Assembly: GCA_004555175.1 (NCBI GenBank)
Contig: SFJE01000012.1
Span: 10,201-74,200 of the forward strand
Source of the DNA: Lentisphaeraceae bacterium
Lineage (GTDB): Bacteria > Verrucomicrobiota > Kiritimatiellia > RFP12 > DVOR01
Length of the DNA stretch: 64,000 nt
Direction of reading: 5' to 3'
Program-made: the position numbers and the translations under genes
The notes under the pieces: model-generated
The model's input: the letters and a program-made list of their open reading frames with translations, nothing else
The model's database searches: none
What the model was told of the DNA's origin: nothing
In this document: piece after piece, positions 1-15,000 of the stretch
Position numbering within the stretch: the first letter of the stretch is position 1
How the letters are laid out: every line of letters starts with the position of its first letter

Positions 1-3000
1 GGGGCTGGCGCCGTGAAGCAGAACGTGGTGGTCAAGTCCTCGCTCATTCACAACAACGCAGCCGGTCTGGGCGCGAATGTGACGGCTTACCTCTCGACGG
101 TGGCCGACACCGATGGCACCGCCCTGGCCGCAACGGCCAAGGCCTACGGCTGCGCCATTTGGCGCTATAGCCGCTTGGCCGAGACGGGGGCCGAGATAGT
201 CGATTGCTGGGCTGGCATTGAGCCCGGCTTCCTGGCGCCCGCCCCGGAAGGCGAGGACTATCACCTCTCCGCCCACTCCGAGCTCATCGATGCCGCCGGC
301 ACTGCCCAGTGGCCCGGATTCACCGAGGCCGACCGCGCGTTGACCGACCTGGCCGGTCAGCCGCGCAACCTCTTGCAGGGCTACGACTGTGGCGCCTATG
401 AGTATCAGGGCACGGCCACAGTGACCGACTGGACTTGGTTCGGCTCGGCCGCCTCGATGGACGGCGACCTCGCCGGTGCCGGTTGGCGGCAGATGACCCT
501 GGGTTCGGCCCATGCGCTCCCGGCCAATGTCGCTGCCGTCTGGGCGGACCGCAATGGCTACCCCGAGGCGAATGTCCGTGCGGATGCGCCCCTGACGCTC
601 TCGGCGCTGACGATTAAAACGGTGAATACCTGCTTCGCCCTCTTGCAGGGCTCCGAGGCCGGCCGCGTGACCGTGACGGGCACGCTGATGAAGTCGGCCG
701 CCTCCTCCCTCGTCCTGGCCGGTCCCCTGACTGTTCAGGGCGGCACCACCCTCTCGGCCGGTACCGTCACCGTTGCCGAGGGGGCCGACATCAAGGCGGC
801 CAACGTCACCCTCAACGGCTCGACCACCTTCCGCCAGACGGGGGGCAACTTCACCTTCGGCAACTTCTTCTACGTGCGCGACACGGGCACCTTCTCGCTT
901 GAAGGCGGCACCTTCAAGGGCGGTGAGCTCTCGCTGGCCAAGGGTTCCAATCAGACGGCGCTTGTCTTCGCCGGGGCCGATGTCACCCTCACGCGCATTG
1001 AAACCGGCGACGAATCGGGCGCGCGCTATGGCGACATCATTCAGACTGGCGGCACCGTCACGCTCACCGGCTCGGGCTCGGGGAAGAGCGCGCCCTTGCA
1101 CATCTCCCACTGGCCGGGTTCCTCCACCTATTCGCTGCGTGGCGGCACCCTCTATGTTCCCAATGGCGAAGTGCGTTTGGGCCAAGATGGCACGGGCACC
1201 CTGAGCCTGGAGGGCGGCGTGGCGAAGATTCGCTCGATTGGCCGCTCGAACGGCTCGGTGGTTCTCGCCGGCGGCACCTTCCACGCCTTGGAGTCGCAGG
1301 CGCTCAACTACGTCTCCTACAAGAGCGGCACCGAGTCGCGCCTGGAGGTGGCCGATGGCAAGAAGACGCTCACCTTCTATGGCACCACCGATTCCTCGAA
1401 CACCGGCGGCTTGACGCTGGGCCCGGGTAACTTTGTGGCCTATAACACCATCGCCAAACGAAACCTCACCCTCTCGGCCGGTACGTGCTTGACCCTCTCG
1501 ACCGCCGACGGCGAGGCGCTTACCGATCGTGGTGCCCTCAACCTCGCTTCGCCCTACACCCTGACCGTCCCGGGTGAAGGGGAGGTGCCGGTCCTTACCG
1601 GCACTCTACAGGCCGCGCCTCTCGCCGTGGCGAAGGACCTGCCGCTCAACACCAGCACGCTGGTCTTGCAGGTGAAGGGTTCTGTCTCGGGACTGACCTC
1701 GGCCTATGAGAACTGTTATGAGATTACAACCCAGCCGGCGGAGGATAATACCGAGATAACAAATGTCTACGTTAAGCAAATCCTAAACCGCCCCGCTTCT
1801 TCGACTATCCCGGTCTTGACGGTCTCGGGACAGACAGACTGGGATACGGCTGCCAAGTGGTCGACCGGGAGCGTGCCCGCTGCGACAACGCCCGTGATTG
1901 TGCGGGCAACGGAAACCGCCACGCTGAAGATGCCGATCGGTGGCACCTTGGCGCAGGTCACCTTTGATGTGGCCGAGGGTAAGACGCTGACGCTTGATAA
2001 TTATAATGCCACTATCGCGGAGTTGCGCCTGATTGGTGCGGGCACGCTTGACCTTGGTACGGTCGCGCGGCTCTCTTACACGAACCAGACGGCCTTCTCC
2101 GGCACGATGGTGGTCTCGCATGCGAGCCAGGAACTAAAGGAAGCGACCATCAAGAATCAGCACCTGCGCTTTGCGGTGAACTACGCGCTGGGGAGTTGCG
2201 CCGGATTCACGCTTGCTGGGGGCATCGAAGTGGCCGCTGAGAAGACGCTCACCTGCGACTCCTCCCTCGCCGGGGGTGAAGCACGGGTGGAGGCCGGAGC
2301 GACTGTTGTCATTGGCCAGGGCTGTACCAACCGCCTCAACTTCACGGCCGCAGATGGGCAAGTGATTACCCTCGCTGCCGGAACGACTGGCACGAACCCT
2401 GCCTACCTCGGCGGTAATGTCAACGCTCAAAACTGGAAGATTACCGACGACAATGGAACCTCCACCAAGGGGTTGACCCTCACGGGCTCGGTGACGCTGG
2501 CCACGCCGCCGACCTCTGGCAAGCTGGCGGCCTCCGCCCTCTCCTCGCTGACCCTGAAGAGCGGAAAGTTGACCCTCGCCTCTGCCTGGGCGATGCCCGC
2601 CGGGGCCGTCAAGGCCGGTGCTGGGCGCGTCACCCTGCCCTCCGGCTCTTCGATGGCGGGCTCAGCCACCTTCCGCGGTCCGATTGCCTTTGCCGAGGCA
2701 AAGACCTTCTCGGTCTCGGGCGACCTGGTCTTCCGCGATGGATCGGTCATTTACCTGCCAATTGGAGCCACCTTCTCGGCCACCGGTTCTCTGGTCGTTG
2801 AGCCGGGCACCCGCGTGGTGCTTACCGGCACGCCAGAGGCGACGCAGGAGGTCGATCTTTTCAAGTCCACCCAAGCCGGAGGCCTCTCCATTAGCACCCT
2901 CACGGAGGTGGCCTTGGCGCTTGAGAACCCGCCTGCGGACAAGGTGGTCACTCTTACGCCCTATCTTACGGCTGCGGGGGTCTATGGCTACACCCTCACG

Positions 3001-6000
3001 CTGACCGAGCCCAATATCTGGACTGGCGCCACCGATAGCAACTGGTCTAATGCCGCCAATTGGAGCAACGACACCGTGCCTGCTGATGGGGCCGCCGTCT
3101 CCTTCCCGGATTCGGTGGATAACAAGGCGGTGACGATTGATACCGCCATTGCCCCTTCGGCCATCCGCGTGGTGGGCAACTACACCTTCTCCGGCAACGG
3201 TCCCATCACGAGCAAGCCGGCCATCGCGCAGAGCGCCGGGGAGGTCACTTGGAATCTCTTCCCGAAGGCAGGCTCCTACGACGTTGCCTCCGGCGCGACG
3301 GCTGTCATCTCCTCCGCCGATGGCTACTACGAGGGACGCTTTACCGGCGATGGAACGGTTCGCGTGACCGGCACGCTGGAACTCGGGGCGAGCTCAATTG
3401 CCTTCCAGGGCAGGTTCGAGGTCAACCAGGGCCAACTTGCCCTTCGCCTCGGGGCGGCGACTGCCTCGGCCGGGGTCAACCTCGTTGGTGGCACCCTCAA
3501 AACGAAGGTTCCGGCCACCGTCTCCAAGTTGGACCTCTCGGGGACATCCTCCCTCGTGCTGCCCCTTTCGGCCCCGCTCACCGTCACCGATGCCTTCACG
3601 GCTTCTGGCACGGTCTTCATCGCGGTCGATGCGATTCCCGAAGAAGCGGGCTTCTGGTTGTTGATGACCCTCCCCGAGGAGGCGGCAGAGACGACCTTCG
3701 GGCTGACGACCAACTCTGCGAGCGACACTTACCGCGCCGGCGTGGTCCAGCGTGGCCGCGAGGTCTTCCTCGCCGTCTACGACTCCACCCAAATTGCTTG
3801 GGCAGGCACGGGCACCGGGGCAGATAAGTGGGTCATCAACACCTCCGCCATTGAGGCAACTGAAACGGCCAACAAGGTTGTTTGGTTCCACGATGTCGAT
3901 GGGGTAGGGGAGCCGACCGTCTCGCTGCCTGAGACCCCGACCTCGGTCATGGTCACGGCGCAGACCACGCACTTTACGCTGGAGGGGACCTTTGGTGCTG
4001 TGCCCGTCACGGTCCAGTCCGGCGCGAGCGTCACCTTGGCCGCGACGGATATGACCCTGAGCACCTTCGTCAACGATGGCACGGTCACCGTCACCGGCAC
4101 GCTTGACCTCACGAATACCACCTTCTCCGGCACCGGCACCTTCATCGCTGGCACCGGTGGCACCATCAAGGTGACGGCCCAGCAGTTGGCCGCTACCACC
4201 AACCTCTTCAAGCGCGGCGGCGGCAGGCTCGAGGTCTCCGGCGGGAATTCGAATTACACCTATCCCTCTGGTGCCCTCTCCGGCGGCACAGCCGAGGGCG
4301 CGGAGTCTGGCGAGCTAGTCAAGACGGGCACGGGCACGCTCTACCTCCAGCCGACGGCCTTTAACGAGTCGCTCACCATTCAGGAGGGCTCGGTAGCGCT
4401 CTCCGGCACGATTGCCCTCAAGGCGCGCTACTTCAAGTTCGAGATCTACGAGCGCTTCAACGACACAGCCAATACCCAAAATGCTTGGAACTGGGTCTCT
4501 TGGAACTGGGCTCCCAGCACCTGGCTGGGCCTGAGCGAGGTGGCCCTCACGCTCTCTGGCGAGCGCCTTGCCTGGCCAGAAGGCTCCTCGATTATCTACT
4601 TCGATGGCGGCGTGCTCGACAGCGTTGTCCTTGGGATGGGCAATCGCACCTCCTTCTGCGATGGCCAAATCACCAACCTCCTCGATGGCAACACGGCCAC
4701 GCAGTTCCGTTGGCTCGACAACTATCAGTATGCCTCTTACGGTCAAGGAGCGAACCCGCGCACCTACTTCGTGGTCGATGCCGGGCGCGAGGTGGTCTTT
4801 AGTGGCTACGACTTCGCCACGCCCACCATTCCCAATCAGTTCTTCTACAAGTGGAATGTCTCGGCCGCCAATGACCTGCAGGCTTGGCACCCCTCCGCCT
4901 CCGACACCGGCCCCACCGAAAACGAGAGCGAGATCTGGCAGACCATTGACGAGCGCACCCTCGCGGCCAGTAGCTCCCTGCTCAAGGCCAATAGTTGGAT
5001 GACGACGCGCGGCTACGCCTTCACCAACAAGGGCTCGGGCTTCTGGTCGAGCCTCTCCGGTCCGGTGAAAGTGTCCTCCGGGGCGACCTTCGACCTCACC
5101 TCCGCCGTCGGCAACACCCATATCCTCGAGGACTCCCTGACCCTCGCCTCCGTGACCGGTGAGGGCACACTCCGGGTGCCGACCTCCCTCAACCTGACAC
5201 TCGATACCCTCAACATCGGCAAGTTGCAGTTGACCGGCTCGACCATCCTCACCCAGCCGATTACCGCCACCTCGGCCACCGTGACCACCTTGGCGCTCGA
5301 TAGCGAGGTGGCCCAGGCCTACACGGATAACGGTGGGGTCGACTTCGTCCTGCTCACCAACTGCACCGCGAAGCCGGCCCTTAGTTGGCCCGACGGGGTG
5401 CCGCAGACCACAACCGATGGCGGCACCTGGGGGCTTGTGTTGTTGGAAGAAGATAAGACCCTGCACTTGCGACTCTCCGGCTCCAAGCGCGAAATCAAGG
5501 CCACGATTTCCGGCACCAAGACCTGGAGCGACCTCCAGTGGACCGACCCGTTGGGCGTGAACGTGAGTCTCACATCGCCCACCGACGCCATTGTCGAGCG
5601 TGTGGTACTTGTCCCCGAAGGCGAAGGGGCCACCCTCTCTTCGATGGACTTCACGCAGTTCCCGAACCTCAAAAATGTCCTCTTGGCGGAAGCGGGTGGC
5701 ACCTTGACCCTCAGCGACACCTCGGCCCTCACGAGCAACGCCAATGTGCTCTTGACGGTGCCCCAGGCGGCGACCTTGCGTGTCACCTCGCCCGATGCCC
5801 TGGCCTTCGCCAAGAACAGCGCGAGCAACTTGCAGCTCAATAACGCCAACATCCGCCTCCGCGGGGCCGGCACCCTTTTGCTCGACTTTGCGGATGCGGC
5901 CAATGTCCTGCTAATGGTCGGCAACCAGGGCCTCTTCACGGGTAACATCACCGTTGCCTCCGGTACGCTGAAGTTCCCGAACAACTCTTCCGGCACCGGC

Positions 6001-9000
6001 CCAGTCTACAACCGTACCATCACCGTCAAGGGCGAGAAGGCCAAGCTCGCTACAGGCACGAACACCGATGCCACCGGTTGGAGCTACGGTAGCGGTAAGT
6101 TCATCTTCCGCGAGGGTGCCACCTTCGAGGTCTATAAGCGCGACACGTACAAGGCGCCTATCGAACTCTGTGGGGCAACCATCCGCCTAATGGCGGGTGC
6201 CACCGAATCTAATCGCGGCATTGACCTCTACGAGAGCCCCTCGACCACAGTCCTGGCAGCTGATGGAGCCACGGCCGAGAATCCCACCGTCTCCAAACTC
6301 ACCTTCGCCGAGAATGCTTCGGCCTCTGACCGCATCGCGTATGTCCGTGGGGGCAACTGGACGGTCAATGTGGCGGAGCATGCGCGCTTCGACATTGAGG
6401 CCACGTTGGGCGCAGACAACTCCGATCGCACCCTCATTAAGGCGGGCGCGGGCGAAATGGTGCTTGCCACAACCGTGAATAACTGCCTCAACACCCTGAT
6501 TAACGCTGGCACCTTGCGCGTAACGGGCACCACCGGTACGGGCTCGACCATCGTTAAGGGTGGGGCGACGATCTGCGGCACTGGCACGGTCCGCGGCACC
6601 ATCTCCTTCGCCTCGGGCGGCCTCCTGGCGGTTGACCCAGCGGTTGTGGAGCCACTGACCATCTCCCGCTTTGCGCAGACCACCTCGTGGGCCAACATCA
6701 CCCTCACTGGCACGCCCACGCAGACCTTCCCCATCCTGCGCGCAACGGCCGAAAACTTCAAGTTATTGACGGACTACTTCAAGACGGATGAGGCCTTCCC
6801 CACGAATGACTATAGCCTCGTGGTGGTCGATAACGTCCTCTATGCCAAGAAGATTCTCAAGCAGGGCGATCAGGTTGTCGAGGCGCCGACGAGCCTGCAG
6901 GCGACCGTCCCGAGTGGGACCACCAATTGGAGCGAGCTCACCTGGACCACCGACAGCTCCACAGAGGTCGACGCCGAGGCCATCGACTGGTGGCAGGTCA
7001 AGAGCGTCTCGCTGACCGCGGCGGAGGGGGCCGTTGATGCCACGGTCGACCTCGATCTTCCGCTCTACAATGTTCAGACCCTGACCCTTGCCGGCGCGCT
7101 GACCCTCACCGGCAACGAGGGCAATCGCCTCAACGGCTGCACCTTGGCGCTGACCAATGGCGCCACGGCCACCATCAATGGCCTCTTCGATGGCGCCACG
7201 GCAGTCTCCCTCTCGGGCAATGGCACCGTTACCTGGGCAGCCGACCACACGGGCACCCTCTCCCTCGCCGCCGGGACCACCCTCACGGCTCCAGCCGGGA
7301 TTACCCTGTCGGCCCTCGACTGCACCGCGGGCGGCACCCTCGCCGTTGACCCTGCTAACCCCTACACCGTCACGGCCATCACCGGTCAGGCGACGGTGAA
7401 GGCAACGGGGTCGATCTCGGACGGGGTCTCCCTGCTCAAGGTGGGCTCCACCGTGGCTGTGGTGAACTTCGCCCTGGATACAAACTTCCCGGCTGGCTAC
7501 GGCTTGGCGGTGGACAACGGCACCCTTAAGGCCGTTGTCGGCAGCGAAGTGATGGCCGTGGTCTCTGGCGCGGCCGTGTGGGAGAGCCTCACCTGGACCG
7601 ATACGCGCGGCAATGCCTTCACGCCGACTTGGTCGAACATCCGTGCCGTCACGCTGAAGGTGACCGATTCGGCCACCCTTGCCCTGCCGACGCTTAGCCT
7701 TGCTTCGCTCGCCATTGACTTTGGCGAGACGGAAGAGAAGTCCCTGACACTCAATAGTTCAACCTCGCAGACGCTCCCTGCCCTCTATGTGCTCGGCACC
7801 AACGGCGGTGATGTCCTCTGCAACGATGGCACGCTGACCCTCTCGGCTCTTTCCGCCTCGGCCCCTTACGTTGGCGTCACCGCTGAGATGCTCTCTGGCT
7901 TGACCTCGGGAACGAACACCTACACCTTCGCCAGCGACGCCGTGCTGGGGCTTTATTGCACCGCCTCGGGCTCTTCCATCGCGGGATACCTCAAGGCCCC
8001 CCAGCGCGGCATTGCCATCCGCTCGGGAACGCTCAAGGCGAGTCGCGAGGATAACTTCGGTGGCTCGAGCGATAACACCAAGATTCGCATTGACGCGGAT
8101 GCCACTTTCGATGTGGATGGGTGGGCAATCACCTGCGAGCCGACGTTGAATGGCGGTACCCTAAGGAACAACACACGCCGGACAAAGGGCAATGGCTTGA
8201 ATACCGATGAGACGCAGCGCCAGCTCTTCAATATCACCCTGACGGCGGATTCGATTATCGACAATGCCGAGATGCTCAATTCGGTGGCCAGCAACTGGAA
8301 TGCGCAGACGTTGACCCTAAATAGTCACACGCTCACCAAGCGCGGTAATGGCTTCTTCGGCTTTAGAACTGCCTCCGTGGCGGGAGATGGCGTCCTCAAC
8401 ATTGAGGCCGGCACCTTGAAGTTGGCAGACGATTGCACGCTCTCCGGGAATGTCTCGGTGCAGGTGGCAAAGGGGGCGACCTTCACCTTGACCGGCACGC
8501 GCACGCTCTCTGCCGGCGCTACCCTTACGCTTGAAGGTACGATGGACCTTGCAGCCACCCTCACGGGCGAGGGAGCTGTGACGGTGGCCTCTGGGTCGGT
8601 CTCCCTCTCGGGGCTGACCACCTACACGGGGCTGACCACCGTGCAGGGTGGGGCGACGCTCTCGGCGGCTTCCCTGGCCGGTTCGTTGACCTGCGAGACG
8701 GGGGCCACCCTCAAGCCGCGCGCCATCGACACGCCCCTCTCCCTGGGCGGCACCCTCACGGCCACCAATCTGGTTATCGACCTCTCGGCCTTCGCCGAGC
8801 AGCCCGAGACCATCCCGCTCTTCACCTCGCCGAATGAACTCACCACGACGATGGTGGCAACCGCTGGACGCTATAAGCCGGCCGTCGTGCAGATGGAGGA
8901 TGGCACCTGGAAGCTCTCCTACGTCTATCGCTTTGACGGTGATACGGCGCTCACCTGGGAGGGCGGCGCGACGGGCGACCTCGCCGATGCCACCTGGCGC

Positions 9001-12000
9001 GCGGATGGCGTGAGCGGCCTCTCGCTCCTCGCCTCCAACGGGATGATCTTCCCGGCGGACGGCACCTACACGCTCACCAATAACAACAATTTGCTCCTGG
9101 CCTTTCCGACAGGGGCCGTCACGATCGGCGCGAATGCCACCGTGACCCTCTCCTCTACGCGTGAGCAGAGCGGTCTCTGCGGTGATGTCACCCTCGAGAA
9201 TGGGGCCACCTTGAAGTTGGTGGACTCCTTTGCGGCCTACGCAGGCATTACGGGCAGTGGCGCCACGCTGGAGATGGATGTGTCGATGCTCGCGGTTCCA
9301 AGGGGAGACCTCTCCGTTGGTACTTTGAAGCTGACCGGTTCGACCTTGCCTACGGGGACTCCGCGCGAGACCTTCACCTGCACCACGCTGGTCTTCTCTG
9401 AGGAACTCGTGGCTGCCATCGAGGCAGCGACGACCCAGCAGGGCACCATCCTGACCCTGGCCTCGGCCTATACAGGCAACGTGCCGCCAGCGTGCACCAC
9501 CCTGCCGGCGGGCTATGCGCTGAAGAAGACTGAGGCGGGTGCCTTGGTGGTGGCCTTCACTGCCCAGGTGGTGACGAAACTCTACGCCCAGGTGTCTGGC
9601 AGTGGCGCCTGGACGGGCCTCACGTGGTACACCGATGAAGCGTACACCACTAAGCCCACGGCGATTGCCTGGGGCGCGGTCACTGCGGTCACCTTGACGA
9701 ATACCGCCAACGCGCCGGTCGCGCTCACCCTGCCGGGCAACCTGACGGCGCTGACCACGATGACCATTGGCTCCGCCTCCAAGGCGATTACCCTCTCTGG
9801 GGCTACGCTTCCGACGCTGAACTCCCTCACGCTCAATGGCCCGCTCACGCTGGATGGCGCGGTCATCTCCACCATCCCGGCCTCCCTTTCCGGCACGGGC
9901 ACTCTTACCTTCAAGAATGCTGCCGTCTCCTCCACGCGAGGGGATAACGATGGTAGCAACTTCGCCTATAATGATTTCACCGGCCGTTGGGTGGTGGAGA
10001 GAGGGGCCACGCTCACCTTGGCAGAGACAGCCACGGAGAACCAACTGGGACTCTTGAACTGGGATAGCAATGTTGCTGATTCTGGTCAGATTGAGGTTCG
10101 CGCTGGCGGCACCTTGGCGGTCAATCAGAAGAACGCCTTCGGGTGGAATAATGTGAGCGCCCAAAAGGACCACACGGTCCTCGTGGTCGATGGCGGCACG
10201 GTGACCATCGGCACAAACGAGCAGCACTTCCGCCGCAAGATGGAGTGGCACCCCGGGGCCGTGCTTGATAACCAAGGCACGACGTTCTACCTAACGCGCG
10301 GCGTTACGATGAATGTTGTTGCTGGGGAGTCGACCGCACCGGTCATCTTCCGGGGCAACGCCATCAAACTGAAGGGCGACAATGCGTGCGATGGCAATGC
10401 GAACACGGCCTTTGTGGTGGCCGCGGGGGCCGTCTTGCAGGTGGATGCGACGATTGTGCAGAGCAATGCGGATGACGCGCTGACGCTCTCGGGGGCGGGC
10501 ACGGTGCTCCTCAATGGCGCGAATACGCACACGCAGGCGACAACCGTTGCGGCCGGGACGACTATCGGCGGTACGGGATTGGTTACCAATTCGGCGGTTA
10601 CCTTTGAGGAGGGCTCCAAGCTCTTGGCCGAAGGCGGTAGCAGCGTCCTAACGCTCAATGACGCCACGGGCAGGGCGCAGGTGGTCCTGGACGAATCGGT
10701 GGCCGAGAGCGCCCTTCCGATGGCGGTGCTCAAGACGGCTGAGACGGCAACGGTGACCTTGGTTCCCCCGGCCGATTACCAGATCTCCTCTGCCACGGCC
10801 GATGGGGTGACCACCCACACCCTCGATCTCATCCGCTACACGGCCCTGACCGCGACGGTTGATGGCACGAAGGGCTGGAATGAACTCTCGTGGCAGACGC
10901 CCGACGGCACGCCCATCGCTTCGCCTCGCTGGGCGTGGGTGACGGCCTTGACGCTCAATGTCACCGCCGATGCCTCGCTGACGCTCCCGGGCAACTTCTC
11001 GAGCATCACCTCCTTGACGCTCCCCGGCACGGGCACGCTGACCCTCTCCGGCGGCTCCCTCCCGGCATTGACCTCCCTCTCGCTCTCGGGCAATCTGACC
11101 CTCGATGGCGCGGTCATCACCACCATCCCGGCTGCCCTCTCCGGCACCGGCACCCTTACGCTTAAGAACGCTGGCGAGGTCACTTCGTCTGCGGCGGGCG
11201 GGGCATCTACCTTCGCTTATAACAGCTTCACTGGGCGTTGGATTATCGAGACTGGAACCACGCTCAATCTCGCGGGTGGTGGTGGCCAGTATGGCCAACT
11301 TGCCAAGAGCGATGTTGAAGGCTCCGGGCAGATTGTCGTTAAGGCGGGTGCGACGGTCAAACTCTCGGAGGACCACGTCTTCGGCTGGAAGGATATCGAT
11401 GCGCAGTGCAACCGGACGGTTCTGGTGCTTGATGGCGGTGCCTTGGTCAACAACGCCGAGCAGTATCTGCGCCGCACCTTCGAGTTGAAGAATGGAGCCA
11501 CCCTCTCCGATCCGAATGGAAATTTCTGGCTTGCGCGTGCTGGGCGCCTACTTGTCTCCGAGGGATTGGCGACCATCCTTGATAGTGGGAGCGGGCCGAA
11601 GTTAGGCTGCGATGGTGCCACCAACGGTTCCAACTCGACAAGCGCTCCGAGCCGAATTGAGGTGGGTGTGGGCGCGACCCTGACGGTTGAGGCTTCGCTC
11701 ACCGATAAGGAAACCGATCATGCGTATGCGCTAGCGCTCTCGGGGGCGGGCACGGTGCTCTTTAATGGCGCGAATACGCACACGAAGGCGACAACCGTTG
11801 CGGCCGGGACGACTATCGGCGGTACGGGGTCGATTACGGCCTCCAGCGTCACGCTGCACGGTAGCAAGATTCTGACCAACGCCAGCGGCGAGGCGCTGAC
11901 CCTCTCGACGGTCACCGGCTCGGCGACAATCGTCGTTCCGGAAGGCTTCCCGACGACGGGCACCACGGCGGTCCTCAAGACCAACTCGACCTCCGCGCCC

Positions 12001-15000
12001 ACGCTCACGCCGCCCACGGGCTATGTGATGAGCGAAGCGACCGCAGATGGCATCAAGAAGACCGTCTACCTGGAGTGGATGCCCTACGATAGCCTAACGG
12101 CTGAGGTCTCCGGTACGGTCGCCCTCTCGGCGCTCAACTGGAAGACCCCCGAGGGAACGGCGGTTGCCTCGCCTGAGTGGCGTTTTGTCAACACGGTCAC
12201 CTTCAAGGGGCTCACGGCCGATGCCACGGTGACGATGGATGGCGAGCTCGCGGAGACCGTGACAACCCTCACAGGCACCGGCGAGACGGTCACCCTCGCG
12301 GGTGAGATGGCCTGGACCGTTGGTACGCGCACCTTTGCGGGTAACCTCGCCCTCTCGCGTGCGCTGGCTTCGGGGACTCTTTCGGTCGCCACCGGTGCCA
12401 CCCTCACCCTCTCGGCGGATAACAGCGCCTTTACCGGCACCCTCAACCTCGCCGCCGGCTCAACGCTCCGCGCCACGCAAGTTAGCGCCCTCGCCTTCGC
12501 ACAAACGGATGGCGTGGTCGATTTTGGTGTGACAACGCTTCCGATTATGGGTAATGGAGTGTTGGAACTGGCGTTGCCGAAGGCTGAAACCTTGCAGGTA
12601 AAGTCTTCTACTGCCACGCCCACGGTGCGTTTTGCCGGAGACATCTTGGTCTCTTCCGGAACAATGAAGTTTCCCAATTCGGCAGTGGCAGGTAATAACT
12701 GGGCGGATGCTTGGGGCCCTGTCTATGCGCGCACGATTACCGTGCGTGGCGAACGGGCCAAACTCGCAACCGGAAGTAATACCGATGCCACGGGCTGGAG
12801 TGTCGGAACTAATCAGAAGCTTATCCTTGAAGAGGGCGGTAGCTACGAACTTTCCAAGCGTGACACCTTCAAGACGCCGCTCGAGATGACAGGTGGTATT
12901 ATCCGCCTAATGCCTCATACAGAAGTCAACCTCAACTGTGCTCTGCAGATCTTCAATGGGCAGCAGACAACCGTTAAGGCGGTGAATGGGGCGACAAGCG
13001 CGTCGCCGACCATCTCGAAGCTCACCCTTGAGGCGTCCGACGAAACCGGCGATTGGCGCAAGGCAATGATTACCAATGCCAACTGGCAGGTGACGGTGGA
13101 GGAGAACGCACAGTTCTACATCGATGCCGTCCTCAGCGGTGATTGGGGCTTTGTCAAGTCCGATAAGGGCGAGATGGTCCTGGCGGCAGAGAATGTCTAC
13201 ACAGGCGTGACGACCATCAACGCCGGCACCTTGCGCGTGACCGGCACCACGGGCGCAGGTACCACCACTGTCGAGAACGGGGCGATAATCTGCGGCTCGG
13301 GCACGGTTAAGGGGGCCTTGACCTTTGAGGATGGGGCCATCTTCGCGGCGGACCCGGCGGATTCGCTGACGGTCAACGGTGCGGTGACAGCAGGGGGCAC
13401 GGTGATTGTGCGCCTGGCCTCGGTGCCGACGGAGACGGTGGCGCTGCTAACGGCGGCATCCCTGCCGGCGGTGAGTGCCTTCTCGGCGGAGAACCTGCCC
13501 GAGGGCTTCGCGCTGGTCGTTGTGGGCAACACGCTCTATGCGGAGAAGCAGACGGCTCCGACGCTTGTTCAAGCGACGGTCAACGGGGACGCTGCTTGGG
13601 AGAGCCTCTCCTGGCAGACGATGGCGGGCACAGCCCTCTCCGGCACGATTGATTGGGCCACCCTTGAGGCGGTCACCCTCCACATTTCCGAGGATGCCAC
13701 GCTCTCGGGTGTGCCGGCGCTGAAGACGGATGGGCAGTTGGTGCTCGACTTTACCGCGGCTACGGAAAAGACGCTGACCCTTGAGGCTACGGAGAGCCGG
13801 ACCCTCCCGGCGGTGACCATCGCGGGCACGGCGGGCGGCAACCTCTTGGCCGACAGCGCCACCTTCACCCTAACCTCGCTCGCGGCGGCTTCGGGTTGTC
13901 CCTACCTCGGCACCTCGCCCGAACTCCTGGGCACGCTTACGGCGAGCACCATCACCTTCTCGGAGAATGCACTGATTGGTCTCCTCTGCTCGGCTGATGG
14001 GAGTTCGCTCCCCCTTGGGAAGACCCTTAAGGCCCCACAACAGGGCTTCGCCATTCGTACGGGCACCTTCCAGCCGGTGCAAGCAGACACCTTTGGGAAT
14101 AACACGGTCAATACGAAGATTCGCGTAGACACCGGGGCAGCCCTGGATGTGAACGGTTATGCAACTACCTGCGTCTTGACGCTCAATGGTGGCACCCTGA
14201 CAAATACGGGGAATGGTGTTGGCAGTAATTCGCGGCAGTTGGCCAATATCACCTTGACGGCTGATTCTGTTATCGAGACTTCCAAGGAGATTAATTCAAT
14301 CGACCACTACTACGCTGTGCAGACACTGACGCTCAATGGACATACCTTGACCAAGCGCGGGAGCGCGACCTTCGGCTTCTACAACGCGAGTATCGTCGGT
14401 GGTGGCGGGCGTATCGTGGTCGAGGAGGGCACCTTGCAGTTCATCGATAACGGTTCTAAGGCGAATACCATCAGCGGTGCGGTCACCTTTGAGAACAAGG
14501 GCGGCACGCTGACGCTCTCGGATGCTTACACCGTTGCGGCGGATAGCACGCTCACCTTCAAGGGCAATGTGACGGTGACCAGAGCGCTGACGGTGGGGGA
14601 GAATGCGGGCGTCAAGATTGCCTATGATGGCGATGTAGTGCCGACGAGCGGCTTGGCCTCCCTCGATACCTGCGCGCAGGTTACCTTCTCCGAGACCTTC
14701 TGGAAGGCTATCGAGATGAAGACCGCCGCCATGGGCACCGTCTTCACGCTAGCCACCTCCTACGGTTTGTCCACGGCGCCCTACTTCGAGTCAAAGACGG
14801 GTTATGCGCTCGAGGCGCAGGTGACCTCTGCCGAAGGTGCCGAGACAACGACCTATGCCTTGGTCTTAACCTACGCGGGGGCTATCTCCGATGTGACGGC
14901 GGTTCAGGCAACGGTCTCGAGGAATGCCAACTGGTCGGCCCTGGCGTGGAAGGATATGGATGGGAACGCCGTCACGCCTACGTGGGGCAAGGTGACCTCC

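Noticed and set aside
8317..10275. Long open frame on the - strand inside the giant gene
   Set aside because: It is the mirror of a GC-rich, repeat-bearing coding sequence; the product is Arg/Gly/His-rich without a domain and has no ribosome site.
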